This document shows positions 62,186 through 64,000 of a stretch of 64,000 nt of DNA, piece by piece. Where the stretch lies: positions 1 to 64,000 of the forward strand of contig CALODJ010000008.1 in the NCBI GenBank assembly GCA_942492025.1, read 5' to 3'. The notes under the pieces are model-generated. The model did not search any database, was not told the DNA's origin, and saw only the letters and a list, made by a program, of their open reading frames with translations. The position numbers were made by a program, and so were the translations under genes. Position 1 is the first letter of the stretch; every line of letters begins with the position of its first letter. The DNA comes from JABDQW01 sp942492025 (GTDB taxonomy: Bacteria; Pseudomonadota; Gammaproteobacteria; SZUA-229).

Positions 62186-64000
62186 TATTTCAATATTTTC
62201 TTTAACCAGTCCAGTGGAGATCCGGCTTTACAGCCAGCGGACTCTGTTGGCTCTGATCCAATGATAAAGGGCAATTCTACCGCATTTTCACAGTGCTTAT
62301 CGCTGAGTAGCCCAGTTTCCTGGTCGATCCAGACCCATCGTATGTCCTCTGACATGGCCTGCCTGACGGACGAGGCAGAAATACCCCGAAAGATACGCTT
62401 CCACACACGCATGGCACCGCTTGCCCCGGTCAGTCCGGTAGGACGCTGATCATCAAAGCCCAGCCATACAACGGCCACCTTGTCGCTGGAGAAGCCGGCA
62501 AACCAGCTGTCGTAGAGTTCATCTGATGTCCCGGTTTTGCCCGCCACATCAATATCGAGTCCGTCTGACAGACCCGCAGCCGTGCCTGATTGCGTAACCT
62601 TATGCAACACAAAATTGATCAGCTCGATAGCCGCCGGATCTGATTCGCGTTTGACATCGAGCTGATAACGCTTCAACGGCATGCCCTTGCTGTCGAGAAC
62701 AGCACGAACACTGCGTAACGGGCTATGAAAACCGTTAGTCGCGAATGTCTGATAGATTGATGCGATCTCAAACGGCGACATATCGACAGCCCCGAGGGTT
62801 ATTGATGGGTACGGCGGCAATACGGTACTGTTGCCGAGTTGTCGTAAGGTTTCAGCAATACGAGACAGGCCCAGTTCAAGTCCGAGTCTCGCAACAGGTA
62901 TGTTGTACGATTTCAATAACGCTTCGTACATGATGACATCGCCATGATAGGCCTTATCGTAATTTTCCGGCTCCCAGATTTTCCTGTCCTCACCCTCAAT
63001 GGCGCAAGCGTGTATCAGACAGTATGGTACCCAGTGTATATTTGTCTTTTTGTCTGAGAGCAGCCAGATAGACTACAGGTTTCATCAAAGACCCGATGTG
63101 CCGTTTTGCATCCAGTGCCCGGTTGAATCCTGCATATGAAGGATTTCTGTCACCCACAATGGCGAGTACTTCTCCACTATCGGTTGAAGTCACAACAGCA
63201 GCCACCTGTAGTTCGTTGGTATGCCGGTCGAGTATCGGCAATGTAGAACGGATCGATTGCTCTGTGACATGCTGAATAAAGGGATCCAATGTCGTAAATA
63301 TCTGCAAACCTTCTGATTTCAAATCTTCGGGATCGTAGTCACGGGTCAACTGGCGTTGTACCAGGTTGACAAAGGCGGGATACAGAGCACGCTTGTTCCT
63401 AGATGTCACCACAAGTTTTTTAGATTTTTGAAAATCGGCCTGAGTTGCCGATATCAGGCCGTACATCTGTATGGTATCGATGACAATGTTTCGTCTTTCA
63501 GTCGAGCGTTGTGGATTTCTCACTGGATTATAGTAAGAGGCACCCTTGACCATACCAATCAATACTGCCATCTGATCAAGATCAAGCTCATCCAGTGATT
63601 TACCGAAGTAGAAATCGCTGGCAAGACCAAAACCGTGTATCGCACGTTCCGCATCCTGCCCCAGGTAAACTTCATTCAGGTATGTCTCGAGGATTTGTTG
63701 CTTGTCATAATGCAGCTCCAAAAGCACAGCCATTATCGCTTCATTCAACTTGCGCCACAGACTACGGTCCGGCGTCAGAAACATATTCTTCACGAGTTGC
63801 TGGGTTATAGTGCTGCCACCCTGAACGGTTCTTCCGGCTTTGATATTTGCAATCAGTGCCCTGGCTATCGACTTTATATCAATACCGAAGTGCTGATAAA
63901 ATCGTCTGTCTTCAACCATAACAAGCATTTGCTTGAACATGTCAGGCACATCATCAAGCCTGAGCAGAATTCTGTCTTCGCCGTGAGCTGGAAATATTCC
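62185..64000 (-). pseudogene. mrcB: Penicillin-binding protein 1B (mrcB), frameshifted and cut by the window edge
   Basis: Two frames together cover most of a bifunctional class A PBP; the N-terminus lies beyond 64000. The glycosyltransferase domain has EDRRFYQHFGIDIKSIARAL, QGGSTITQQLVKNMF, RKLNEAIMAVLLE and KQQILETYLNEVYLGQ. The transpeptidase has the nucleophile motif IGSLMKP in the first frame, and SYN and KTGTS in the second. The first frame stops at TGA 62998-62996 after LSDTRLRH; the protein continues one base out of phase (IEGEDRKIWEPENYDK…). One extra C in the run GCGCCATT near 63001-63004 accounts for the break. It is either a real mutation, leaving PBP1b truncated, or a sequencing error. 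Confidence 0.85.

Overview
The window reads as chromosome of a gammaproteobacterium of moderate GC. Supporting genes are glrK-qseG-glrR, sdhCDAB with sdhE, ygfZ, prfB-lysS with the RF2 frameshift, tsaB, yoaA and mrcB. The genus cannot be fixed from this sequence. No rRNA, tRNA, CRISPR array or intact transposase was seen.

Layout. 0.5-7 kb: a secreted phospholipase D-like protein, a REP-associated transposase remnant, and three signalling proteins (FHA-EAL, PDC sensor, periplasmic binding protein fused to a PilZ-like domain). 7.9-11.9 kb: the glrK-qseG-glrR operon, divergent from an EF-hand gene behind a sigma-54 promoter with two GlrR-type sites. 12-16.1 kb: an aspartic protease, a cluster of hairpins and a penicillin acylase-family enzyme. 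16.6-23.3 kb: a complete type I Wadjet anti-plasmid operon, jetABCD. 23.5-31.9 kb: a LOG protein, a radical SAM protein and an SOS mutasome operon (lexA, a 60-residue protein with a clamp-binding motif, imuA, imuB, dnaE2), bracketed by two direct copies of a small repeat element. 32.5-37.4 kb: an RRM-like protein under an FNR-type box, then a MoxR/DUF58/transglutaminase operon.

37.5-49.8 kb is a stress and membrane island. It holds a Usp and Ca/Na antiporter pair divergent from a P-type ATPase that is translationally coupled to a divergent MetK, with a perfect FNR/ANR box between. Small membrane proteins, an EcsC protein, a PHA-system protein, DUF5132 and HMA_2-like proteins, a histone H1-like protein and a CDGSH protein follow. 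49.9-64 kb is mostly core metabolism: mtnA, sdhCDAB-sdhE, ygfZ, lysS, prfB, then mrcB-TPR-yoaA-tsaB. mrcB carries an apparent one-base frameshift and runs off the right edge.

The most distinctive large-scale feature is a set of short non-autonomous elements. Five share a 19-bp terminal inverted repeat flanked by TA, and one of these sits between prfB and lysS. A second 127-bp family flanks the mutasome region, and a third family appears as one palindromic copy and two solo ends. The strongest candidates for new biology are the clamp-motif small protein in the mutasome, the periplasmic-binding/PilZ fusion, the FNR-linked ATPase-MetK pair and the GlrR/sigma-54 EF-hand gene.
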